This document shows, piece after piece, positions 15,586 to 22,298 of a stretch of DNA of 33,781 nt; the stretch's first letter is position 1, and each line of letters starts with the position of its first letter. The notes under the pieces were generated by a model. It saw only the letters and a program-made list of their open reading frames with translations, was not told the origin of the DNA and made no database searches. The position numbers and the translations under genes were made by a program. This DNA comes from Bacillota bacterium (GTDB lineage: Bacteria; Bacillota; Clostridia; Christensenellales; Aristaeellaceae): assembly GCA_023392515.1 (NCBI GenBank), contig JAEVYX010000053.1:1-33781 (forward strand), in the 5' to 3' direction.

Positions 15586-16791
15586 ATGGGAGGGCTACTT
15601 CAGGAGTTGTTTTCCGGGGTTATTTATCTGTTTACAGCAGACGGGTGGAAAACACTTGTTATGTTTCTCATTGCCGGCGTTTTAATCTATCTGGCCATCC
15701 GCAAGGACTATGAACCTGCGCTGTTGCTGCCCATTGGTTTTGGCGCCATTTTGGCAAACCTTCCCCCGGTGTTGGAGACTATGATGCCCTCCGCCCTGGG
15801 AACGGCTGCGGAACCCGGGTTTTTGCAGGTACTGTTTAATGCGGGCATCGCCAACGAACTATTCCCCATCCTGATTTTTATCGCCGTAGGCGCCATGATC
15901 GATTTTTCCCCTCTGATGAAGGACCCCTCCATGATTTTCTTTGGAGCGGCTGCCCAGTTCGGCATTTTCGCCACCTTCCTCCTTTCTTTGGTGCTGATTC
16001 CCATTGTGCTTCCTGGTATCGCCGGTGATCAGAATATGATTTTAAAGTTAGCCTCTGCCATCGGTATTATTGGGGCCGCCGACGGCCCAACCACGTTATA
16101 TGTGGCTAACCATTTCAAGCTGGCACAATTCATGGCACCCATCTCCGTGGCCGCCTACAGCTATATGTCCTTGGTGCCGGTGATTCAGCCCCCGGTAATC
16201 CGGTTGCTGACAACAAAAAAAGAACGTACCATTCGCATGGAGTATAAGGAAGAACGCGCTCCCCGTACAGCACTGATTCTGTTCCCCATCGTGGTGACGG
16301 TTGTGGCGGGCGTCATCGTACCCATGAGCGCGCCTTTGGTTGGTTCCCTTATGTTCGGCAATCTGTTGCGTGAATGCGGCGTATTGGAACGGCTTAGCAA
16401 AACCGCACAAAACGAATTGGCCAACCTGGTCACGATCCTCCTTGGTCTCACCATCGGTTCCACCATGGTTGCGCAAAACTTCCTTCGTTGGGATACGCTG
16501 CTTATCATGACCCTCGGGCTGTTTGCTTTTGTATTCGACACGGCCGGCGGCGTACTGTTTGCCAAATTCATTAATTTGTTCCGCAAGAACAAAATCAACC
16601 CCATGATCGGAGCGGCCGGTATCTCCGCCTTCCCCATGAGCGCCCGGGTGATACAAAAAATGGCTAAAGAAGACGACCCTTACAACTTTGTTCTGATGCA
16701 GGCCATCAGTGCCAATGTGGCCGGACAGTTAGGTTCCATCGTAGCCGGGGGCATGGTCATCACCCTGGTAACCATGCTTATCGGCGGCTGA
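15586..16791 (+). CDS. oadB: Sodium-translocating decarboxylase, beta subunit
   Basis: This is the integral membrane subunit that couples decarboxylation of carboxybiotin to export of Na+. It has 401 residues, about 9-10 helices, and the conserved motifs IGAADGPTTLY (D166, the Na+-linked aspartate) and NPMIGAAGISAFPMSARV near the C-terminus. The same subunit serves oxaloacetate, methylmalonyl-CoA and glutaconyl-CoA decarboxylases, so the substrate cannot be named. GGGAGGA precedes the ATG. The gamma-like gene follows 23 bases later, but no carboxyltransferase or biotin carrier gene is in the window. Those must lie elsewhere if the pump works. Confidence 0.95.
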   Translation: MGGLLQELFSGVIYLFTADGWKTLVMFLIAGVLIYLAIRKDYEPALLLPIGFGAILANLPPVLETMMPSALGTAAEPGFLQVLFNAGIANELFPILIFIAVGAMIDFSPLMKDPSMIFFGAAAQFGIFATFLLSLVLIPIVLPGIAGDQNMILKLASAIGIIGAADGPTTLYVANHFKLAQFMAPISVAAYSYMSLVPVIQPPVIRLLTTKKERTIRMEYKEERAPRTALILFPIVVTVVAGVIVPMSAPLVGSLMFGNLLRECGVLERLSKTAQNELANLVTILLGLTIGSTMVAQNFLRWDTLLIMTLGLFAFVFDTAGGVLFAKFINLFRKNKINPMIGAAGISAFPMSARVIQKMAKEDDPYNFVLMQAISANVAGQLGSIVAGGMVITLVTMLIGG

Positions 16792-16814
16792 TATTTTAGA
16801 AAGAAGGTTTGCAT

Positions 16815-17015
16815 ATGCTGTTTCAATGGCTGTTTCCCAGTGCCGCTGCAGAAAGTGCTGCGCTAGTTACGCCAAGCCCAGCTGCATCAGCCTTTACCAC
16901 CATGACACTGATGGAAAAGGGCCTTTTAACTACGGTGCTGGGTCTGGCAGGTGTTTTTCTGGTTTTGTGTCTTTTCTTTTTCACCATCAAGGCCATGCAA
17001 AAGATCAAAGAATAG
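16815..17015 (+). CDS. OadG-like small subunit of the decarboxylase pump
   Basis: This 66-residue protein has one strong helix (about 35-58, TVLGLAGVFLVLCLFFF) followed by a basic tail KAMQKIKE. This is the layout of OadG/MmdD gamma subunits (PF04277), which anchor and stabilise the complex and bind zinc in some cases. The N-terminal section is Ala/Ser/Pro-rich and not conserved. The ATG at 16815 has AAGAAGG 7 bases upstream; a TTG two codons earlier is less likely. Position directly after oadB supports the call more than the sequence does. Confidence 0.75.
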   Translation: MLFQWLFPSAAAESAALVTPSPAASAFTTMTLMEKGLLTTVLGLAGVFLVLCLFFFTIKAMQKIKE

Positions 17016-17031
17016 ATCGATATGATCATAA

Positions 17032-17064
17032 GGCCCTGCTTGCCATTGGCAAGCAGGGCCTTTT
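17032..17064. terminator. Bidirectional terminator between oadG-like gene and SOD
   Basis: A perfect 13-bp stem, GGCCCTGCTTGCC (17032-17044) with GGCAAGCAGGGCC (17048-17060), has a 3-base loop and is followed by TTTT on the plus strand; AA precedes it, so the minus strand has a short TT tail. It serves two converging genes. Confidence 0.9.
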
Positions 17065-17073
17065 CAATGTGTG

Positions 17074-17580
17074 CTACAATCTGATGTTAGGTGATACTAT
17101 TCCACAGGCAATTTTTCTGCCGGTGTCTCCTGCGGGCTGCGTTGTAAAGTCATCCCGCTCTAAATGGATCACTACTGCCCGGCCAAGCGCATCTTGGACA
17201 GAAAACCGGTCCGTTACAAAGGCCAGGTAAGCAGAGCCGCTGCCGGTAGCCAGAAGGGGCGGGAAATCGCCCGCGTGGCGCGGATGGGGCTGATCGGTAG
17301 GGTTATAATGCCCTTCTGTGTTGGGGAAATAGTCTGTCGGTCCGGCACCCTCGCTGCTGCAGGTGCCCCAGTGAAGGTGAAACCCGAAAAAGTCCGTGTC
17401 CGTCTCGGGCAATCCGGTGATTTCAGCTTCCACAAACACGCCTGTCTCAAGCTGCGTAAAGCGGACGATCCCCCGGATTTCAGGGTATTCAGGGCTGCCC
17501 AGCATGTTGGCATACGCATTTGGGGTGATGGACATATATCGCAATACGTTGCCGTTGTATCCGTCACAAGGTCTTCCCAT
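17074..17580 (-). CDS. Cu/Zn superoxide dismutase family protein
   Basis: This 168-residue SODC-family (PF00080) protein would convert superoxide to hydrogen peroxide and oxygen. Cu ligands map to H68 and H70 (GFHLHWG), H91 (GHYNP) and H139 (VVIHLE). Zn ligands map to H91, H99, H102 and D105 (PHPRHAGD). Cysteines C74 and C159 can form the family disulfide, and the closing block GRKIACGIV is typical. The residue aligned with the active-site Arg is K156, with R155 beside it. No signal peptide is seen, so it is cytosolic, unlike most bacterial SodC. GGAG lies 10 bases before the ATG. Unlike the copper-less YojM type, all ligands appear to be present. Confidence 0.88.
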   Translation of the reverse strand: MGRPCDGYNGNVLRYMSITPNAYANMLGSPEYPEIRGIVRFTQLETGVFVEAEITGLPETDTDFFGFHLHWGTCSSEGAGPTDYFPNTEGHYNPTDQPHPRHAGDFPPLLATGSGSAYLAFVTDRFSVQDALGRAVVIHLERDDFTTQPAGDTGRKIACGIVSPNIRL

Positions 17581-17734
17581 CTAGTCTCATCTCCGAATAT
17601 TTGCAATAAGCACAGGCATACCGCTCATCATTTTTCAGAAAGCCTGCACTGCATTGTATGAACGGCGGACAGGAGCCGTGTGTTCGCAGGAACTTGAACC
17701 ATGTGATGATGAATAGCATCATCCAAAATGACAT
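17564..17734 (-). CDS. Possible small Cys-pair membrane protein (56 aa)
   Basis: This is a tentative gene. The minus-strand frame upstream of the SOD gene encodes MSFWMMLFIITWFKF (a likely short helix) and then CPPFIQC and CAYCKY, two cysteine pairs, and ends 17 bases inside the SOD start. That overlap and the spaced cysteines look gene-like and could couple translation. Against it, no clear Shine-Dalgarno precedes the ATG at 17734; the frame could begin as far up as 17833. If unreal, 17581-17793 is simply the SOD upstream region with no other feature seen. Confidence 0.3.
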   Translation of the reverse strand: MSFWMMLFIITWFKFLRTHGSCPPFIQCSAGFLKNDERYACAYCKYSEMRLDGKTL

Positions 17735-17835
17735 CCTGGGCTGCTGCTCTTTACAAGCGGATGGTTTTGTCGTATAACTAGATTGACCGGCGCATGACGC
17801 CGACTTCAGATGCATACCATACGGAGGAAGCAACT

Positions 17836-18327
17836 TTGTATCAAGAAATTGATTGGTTGGAAAACCGGGCGCAACTCAAGCGCCGCCTGCTCTTTCTGTG
17901 CTTGCCCGCCGTGCCGTTACTATTGGGCATCATCCTCTCCTTCATCGCACGTATAGAATGGCTGACGGTGTTATTAACCATTTTGTTCGGCGCTATTCTG
18001 ATCTTTGGCTATGGCTTGTTCCTTAGCCCTGTCGTGAGCTACGGCAAGCATATCAGGAACATGCTGGAGGGACGCAAGCGGGAAACCGTAGGGATTTTGA
18101 CCGCTGTGGACAGCACCCCCTGCTGGCGTGAAGGGGTGTCCTATTACTCTTTCACCGTGAACGTGGGGGAAAAAACGGAAGAAGCCGATGATCGGCTGTT
18201 CTATTTCGACGTGCAAAAGGGTGTGCCTCCCTTTGAGATCGGAACGCGGTTACGCGTGATTTCCCATGACAAAGCGGTGGCCGATATGGTCCAGGTAACT
18301 GATGCCGGACTCGAAGAGCGCCCTTAA
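17836..18327 (+). CDS. Two-helix membrane protein of unknown function
   Basis: I do not recognise this family. It is 163 residues long, with a short charged N-terminus (YQEIDWLENRAQLKRR), two predicted helices (about 18-38 and 42-64) and a cytosolic tail of about 95 residues that looks beta-rich (SYYSFTVNVGE, RLFYFDVQKG, GTRLRVISH). The TTG at 17836 was chosen because GGAGGA lies 7 bases upstream; an ATG at 17794 in the same frame has no ribosome site. The USP-like gene follows 15 bases after the stop, so the two are probably co-transcribed. Confidence 0.75.
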   Translation: MYQEIDWLENRAQLKRRLLFLCLPAVPLLLGIILSFIARIEWLTVLLTILFGAILIFGYGLFLSPVVSYGKHIRNMLEGRKRETVGILTAVDSTPCWREGVSYYSFTVNVGEKTEEADDRLFYFDVQKGVPPFEIGTRLRVISHDKAVADMVQVTDAGLEERP

Positions 18328-18342
18328 AAGGAGATTTTATCC

Positions 18343-18729
18343 ATGAACGAAGAGACCCTCGTCATGGTTTGCGTTACAGGGCAGAAAAACTGCGACCGGC
18401 TGATTCAAATGGGCCAACAGATTGCCAAGCCCCTGGCGGCGGCGCTGAAGGTGGTCCATGTCGCCCATGCCGATGCACCGCTTCTTGGCAACCCCGCCCA
18501 AGGGGAGGCGCTTAATTACCTGTACGGCTTATCCTGCGAAGCGGGTGCTGAGATGATTGTCCTGCGGGCGGCGGATCCCCTGGAGAGGCTGATACAGTAT
18601 GCCACTGAACAGCATGCCGCCCATATCGTATTGGGAGCCAGCCAGCCGTCAAGCAATACAGGCCGGGATGTCGCCTCCGTCCTAACTGCCCGTTTACCCC
18701 AATCAAAGATACATGTGGTGTACGCATAG
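18343..18729 (+). CDS. Small universal-stress-protein-like protein
   Basis: This is 128 residues with the alternating beta-alpha pattern of UspA domains (PF00582): TLVMVCVTGQ, LKVVHVA, GAEMIVLRAADP, AAHIVLGASQ and SKIHVVYA. It resembles the USP section of KdpD more than free UspA. The ATP-binding GxxGx9GS motif is absent (LGASQPSSNTG), so it may not bind ATP in the usual way. AAAAGGAG precedes the ATG. It is paired with the two-helix membrane protein upstream. After it lies ATCAGGCCTGAT and a T-run, which is too tight to fold into a good terminator. Confidence 0.7.
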   Translation: MNEETLVMVCVTGQKNCDRLIQMGQQIAKPLAAALKVVHVAHADAPLLGNPAQGEALNYLYGLSCEAGAEMIVLRAADPLERLIQYATEQHAAHIVLGASQPSSNTGRDVASVLTARLPQSKIHVVYA

Positions 18730-18810
18730 TCATCAGGCCTGATTTTTTCGTAAATTGTGGTGTAAAATCGCCCATTTCTCCCGCATTTCCGAGAGATTGT
18801 GGCTATTTTT

Positions 18811-18867
18811 TATACTAATTTGTGCATGGAAGAATTTTCTATCCATGGTCGTTTTATGGATAGGAAA
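18811..18867 (+). promoter_or_regulatory. Promoter -10 and leader inverted repeat before the binding protein
   Basis: A -10 TATACT (18811-18816) lacks a good -35 (TTTCCG at 19 bases is the best). Downstream, in the leader, TTTTCTATCCAT (18835-18846) pairs with ATGGATAGGAAA (18856-18867) over a 9-base loop with one G-U pair. It ends 18 bases before the ribosome site and could be an operator or an mRNA-stabilising hairpin. Confidence 0.5.
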
Positions 18868-18897
18868 TGTGTGCATGCAAAGAAAAGGGAGGATTTT

Positions 18898-21192
18898 ATG
18901 AGAAAGATTCTTTTGCTGGTAACCATCTGTGCGTTGTTGATTGTCAGCATTCCTGCGTTAGCCGCAACCGGGGATGCCGTTTTGTTCCCGCCGGATGCAA
19001 ATAACAGCTATAACAACTCGGCCGAATCCATTGCCGCAGTGGATGATACGCTTTACCTGCTAAGCTATAACGGTTTGTACCAGTGGCATGTGGGTGAGGC
19101 AGAGCCTTCCCTTGTGTCAGACAAGGTCTCTACAGGACAAGCCGGAACTTCCTGGGAGGATATGAGTTCGGAAGAGCAGGCTATCTTTGAAAACACTGTA
19201 AATATGCTCTTTGGAGGCGAAAAGCTGTATGGCCTGAATATGGTCAAGGGCTCCCTTTTGGCCATGGACATCGCGGACGGCCAAGTTGCCTTTACAGAGA
19301 AAGCTGTGCTGGACTGGACAGATATGTACATCAAGGAGGCCGACTATTCCTATCCCCGTTCCATATATGGCTCGGTTTTAACGGATACCGCTTTGTATCT
19401 GCTGATGGAAAACCCGAGCAATTATAATAACTACGATCTTTACGCCTTCGATCTTGCTACCGGCAGCCGCAAGACAATTACCGCTCCGGATGTACATAGC
19501 ATCACGCCATATAAGGACGGCTCCCTTCTTTGCAACGTTTTCAACTGGGAGACCATGTATACCGCGGATGGCAAAATGCTGCCTCCCTCCCTTTCCATAC
19601 TGAACCCCACAACAGGCGAAATGGTAAAGCTGATGGACGCTCCTGCCCAGCAGGTGGGTGGCATTGTCTATGATGCCGCCAGCGATACCATCTATGCCCT
19701 GGGCGCCGGGGAGCTGTTTTACAGCAAAGCCGGCGCTGCGTTTGAAACAGCGGCCTATATGCCCTGCGATTATCCTCAGGACAGGATGCCCGCCGCTATC
19801 TTGCCCGGCGGATACTATGCAGCCATTCCCAACTACGCCTCCGTGTACGTGCGCAATACCGACCCTGCGCAAAGGCCCACCCGGGTTCTGCGCATTGCGG
19901 GAGGCTATGCCGATGAGGTTACCAACGCCTTCATGGCAGCTCATCCGGATATTCCGGTAATTTTTACCCAGGATTACTACGGCACCGCCGAGGCTGTTTC
20001 TCAAAACATGATCTCCGGTTCAAAGAGTGCGGATTTGTTTCTTTTAGGTTTAAGCTACGGCGGTTTTCCTGACCTTCGCCAAAAGGGATATACGGCGGAC
20101 CTGTCTCAAAGCGCTATATTGACGCAGGCCGTTCAGGATATGTATCCCCAGTTTATTTCCGGCCTGTTCAAGGACGGCAAGCTTGTCGCGTTTCCCCAAT
20201 CCATATACATGAACACCACCTCCTATGCCCCTAAAGTGCTTGAAAAGCTTGGCTTGCAGGAGCCGCCCAAAACACTGTCCGAAATGATCGACCTGTATGT
20301 AACCTGGGTTGAGGAATATGCCGAGAAGCATCCCGATTTGCAGCTCATGCAGAATGTATGGGATATTCGTCAGCAGCTCCTGTCCGATATCTTCACGCAA
20401 TATGTGACCTATTATCAAAAAACCGGCGAGACGTTGAAATTTGATACGCCTGTATTCCATGAGCTTCTCAAAAAGCTGGACGAGGCCATGCCCATCCTGA
20501 AAGAGTTGAATCCGGAAGACGAAGACAGCATGAACGCCCGCACATATATCATGAATGGCGGACAGGATAACGAGCCTACAGCGCTGTTCAACAGCTACTT
20601 CGACCTGAACCCCGGAAGCTATTCCTATCAAAATTTCGAAGGATATGAACCGTTGTACCTTTCTGTAGCAGAGGGAATGGAACCCGTCGTTTCTGCCCAG
20701 ATGCAGATCTTTGTAATGAACCCCAACTCCGCCAATCAGGATTTGGCCCTACAGTACCTGGAGTTCTTCGCGCAGAACATGCCCCGTGCCCTCTCGATTA
20801 CCTTGAGGCCGGAAGACAATACCCCTGTGGAAGACCCCTACTATCAGAAAAACATGGAGAACATGCAAAAGTATTTGGACGAAATGAAGGAACAATTGAA
20901 AACAGCCGCTCCCGAAAATGTAAAAGATCTTGAAAGTTCCATTCAAAGCTATGAAGAGAACATGAAATGGAATGAAAAATATCGCTGGTCCGTTTCAGAA
21001 GAGGGCATCACCCAATACCGTGCCGCCGTACCGTATATCAGCATCATGGGTGAAAACATTACACTGCTTGCCGGATCTGAAGAAAGCACCACGCTGTTAA
21101 GACGGTACATGGAAGGGCAGATTAACAGCCAGCAGTTTATCAAAGAGTTTGACCGGATCATCCGCATGATTCAAATGGAAAACGGGCAATAA
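18898..21192 (+). CDS. Secreted beta-propeller plus ABC-type solute-binding protein
   Basis: This is 764 residues. Residues 1-22 are a signal peptide ending PALA-A with no lipobox cysteine. Residues 25-320 carry repeated beta segments (TLYLLSYNGLYQW, DTALYLLME, DTIYALGAGELFY) that look like a propeller. From about 325 the protein becomes a family-1-type extracellular solute-binding domain (TRVLRIAGGYADEVTNAF, ADLFLLGLSYGGFPDL, FPQSIYMNTTSY), ending in a helical tail. Binding proteins normally feed sugars or oligomers to an ABC importer, but no permease or ATPase gene is adjacent, and without a lipid anchor it may be released or held by its partner. GGGAGGA precedes the ATG at 18898. An open frame to 18799 lacks a ribosome site. 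Confidence 0.8.
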   Translation: MRKILLLVTICALLIVSIPALAATGDAVLFPPDANNSYNNSAESIAAVDDTLYLLSYNGLYQWHVGEAEPSLVSDKVSTGQAGTSWEDMSSEEQAIFENTVNMLFGGEKLYGLNMVKGSLLAMDIADGQVAFTEKAVLDWTDMYIKEADYSYPRSIYGSVLTDTALYLLMENPSNYNNYDLYAFDLATGSRKTITAPDVHSITPYKDGSLLCNVFNWETMYTADGKMLPPSLSILNPTTGEMVKLMDAPAQQVGGIVYDAASDTIYALGAGELFYSKAGAAFETAAYMPCDYPQDRMPAAILPGGYYAAIPNYASVYVRNTDPAQRPTRVLRIAGGYADEVTNAFMAAHPDIPVIFTQDYYGTAEAVSQNMISGSKSADLFLLGLSYGGFPDLRQKGYTADLSQSAILTQAVQDMYPQFISGLFKDGKLVAFPQSIYMNTTSYAPKVLEKLGLQEPPKTLSEMIDLYVTWVEEYAEKHPDLQLMQNVWDIRQQLLSDIFTQYVTYYQKTGETLKFDTPVFHELLKKLDEAMPILKELNPEDEDSMNARTYIMNGGQDNEPTALFNSYFDLNPGSYSYQNFEGYEPLYLSVAEGMEPVVSAQMQIFVMNPNSANQDLALQYLEFFAQNMPRALSITLRPEDNTPVEDPYYQKNMENMQKYLDEMKEQLKTAAPENVKDLESSIQSYEENMKWNEKYRWSVSEEGITQYRAAVPYISIMGENITLLAGSEESTTLLRRYMEGQINSQQFIKEFDRIIRMIQMENGQ

Positions 21193-21201
21193 GAAATAAC
21201 A

Positions 21202-21241
21202 GGGAGGTCTTCCTATCAAAAAAGAAGACCTCCCATTTTTT
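21202..21241. terminator. Terminator between the binding protein and GNAT genes
   Basis: A perfect 11-bp stem, GGGAGGTCTTC (21202-21212) with GAAGACCTCCC (21224-21234), is followed by ATTTTTT. The A-rich loop end gives little help on the minus strand, so it mainly serves the plus-strand gene. Confidence 0.92.
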
Positions 21242-21270
21242 ATACGCTATCATGAACAGCTGTCGCTTGA

Positions 21271-22074
21271 TTATTTCATATTGATCCCCGGATAAAAGCA
21301 GGTAGTCCGAATAAATTTGGCTCCAAGGCTGCGGGCCATGGCACATTGGGCGGCGCTTCGGCGCAATACCACCGCCTCGATCTGGCTCACGCCTTCATCC
21401 CGCAATAGTGCCAATCCGCGCTGCAGCAGCGCCTTGCCAAGGCCCATGCGCCGATAGGGCGTTTTGATATACAGCCCTGCCAGCATGGCCCGATCCCCGG
21501 TCCCCGAAAGAAGCACCTCTCCCGCCACCTCTTCGCCCCGGTAGATGGTAAGTGCCACAAAGTGGGGCCGCTGCATGCACTCGCTCAGAAACATCATGTC
21601 GGCAGGGGCGATGCGGTTTCGATTCATCCTGTATAAGAAAGCTTGCTGCTCATATTCGTTGCGAAGCGGTACATGTGCCACACTGCAGCCCATTGGGAGC
21701 TTTCCGGCCCCCTCGGGCACCGAAAAGCGCACCAGGTCCTCCGCATCATCCAACACAAAGCCGTTCCCAAGGAAAAAATCCATTCCCTTGGCGTCGTTCA
21801 CCGCCAATTGTGTATACATCCGTGCGGGGAGATAGGGCGTCTGGGCCTTTAATTGGCAAGCGCGGGCAAACAACGCACCAAAGAGCATATATTGGCAGGA
21901 GGGCGGCGCATCCATCTGCATATACAGGTGAATCGGCCGCTCAGGAAACATATCCGGCTGATAAAACGGAATGACAAGGCCTGTGCCTTGCTGGATGTCC
22001 ATATCATCCGCCACGAAAAACGTATTTTCCGCGGGCAGCCCCTGGTATGCTGTTTGGGGATGATATACGCGCAT
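21271..22074 (-). CDS. GNAT-family N-acetyltransferase
   Basis: This is 267 residues. The C-terminal half holds the acetyl-CoA fold, with LAGLYIKTPYRRMGLGKALL carrying the R-x-x-G-x-G/A loop, followed by a short QIEAVVL strand and RSLGAKFIRTTCF. The N-terminal half looks like a second, degenerate GNAT domain (YMLFGALFARACQL, FFLGNGFVLDD). The substrate is unknown. The frame has ATGs at 22083 and 22074; GGAAAGG directly abuts the first but is 9 bases from the second, so MRVYHP at 22074 is the better start. It has its own divergent promoter facing away from rimO. Confidence 0.85.
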   Translation of the reverse strand: MRVYHPQTAYQGLPAENTFFVADDMDIQQGTGLVIPFYQPDMFPERPIHLYMQMDAPPSCQYMLFGALFARACQLKAQTPYLPARMYTQLAVNDAKGMDFFLGNGFVLDDAEDLVRFSVPEGAGKLPMGCSVAHVPLRNEYEQQAFLYRMNRNRIAPADMMFLSECMQRPHFVALTIYRGEEVAGEVLLSGTGDRAMLAGLYIKTPYRRMGLGKALLQRGLALLRDEGVSQIEAVVLRRSAAQCAMARSLGAKFIRTTCFYPGINMK

Positions 22075-22132
22075 GGCGTCCATCCTTTCCGAATTTCCAT
22101 CATTGGATTGCGCCCTGGGCGCAGTACGGTTT

Positions 22133-22161
22133 ATTGTACCCCAGGTTTCCTAAATCTGCAA
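22133..22161 (-). promoter_or_regulatory. Promoter of the GNAT gene with downstream palindrome
   Basis: On the minus strand, -35 TTGCAG (22156-22161) and -10 TACAAT (22133-22138) are 17 bases apart. A palindrome TGCGCC-CTG-GGCGCA (22109-22123) sits just past the expected start of transcription, where a repressor or a leader hairpin could act. Confidence 0.72.
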
Positions 22162-22213
22162 GCATAAATCAAACTTGATGAAAGTGTGTATCCGTCAAAA
22201 ACGGAATTTCCTT

Positions 22214-22273
22214 TTTACTTTCGCCGGGGAGTATGCTAAAATGATATGAATGCGCGAAAGAATGTGCGCATTC
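22214..22273 (+). promoter_or_regulatory. Promoter and leader hairpin of the rimO operon
   Basis: A -35 TTTACT (22214-22219) and a -10 TAAAAT (22237-22242) are 17 bases apart. Near the 5' end of the message, GAATGCGC (22248-22255) pairs with GCGCATTC (22266-22273) over a 10-base loop, leaving the AGAGGAG ribosome site free 13 bases on. Confidence 0.65.
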
Positions 22274-22298
22274 GCAATTTCCTTAAGAGGAGTTTTGG

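Noticed and set aside
18730..18755. ATCAGGCCTGAT plus T-run as a terminator for the USP-like gene
   Set aside because: The palindrome leaves too little loop for a stable stem, so strength would be poor. It is mentioned only in passing.
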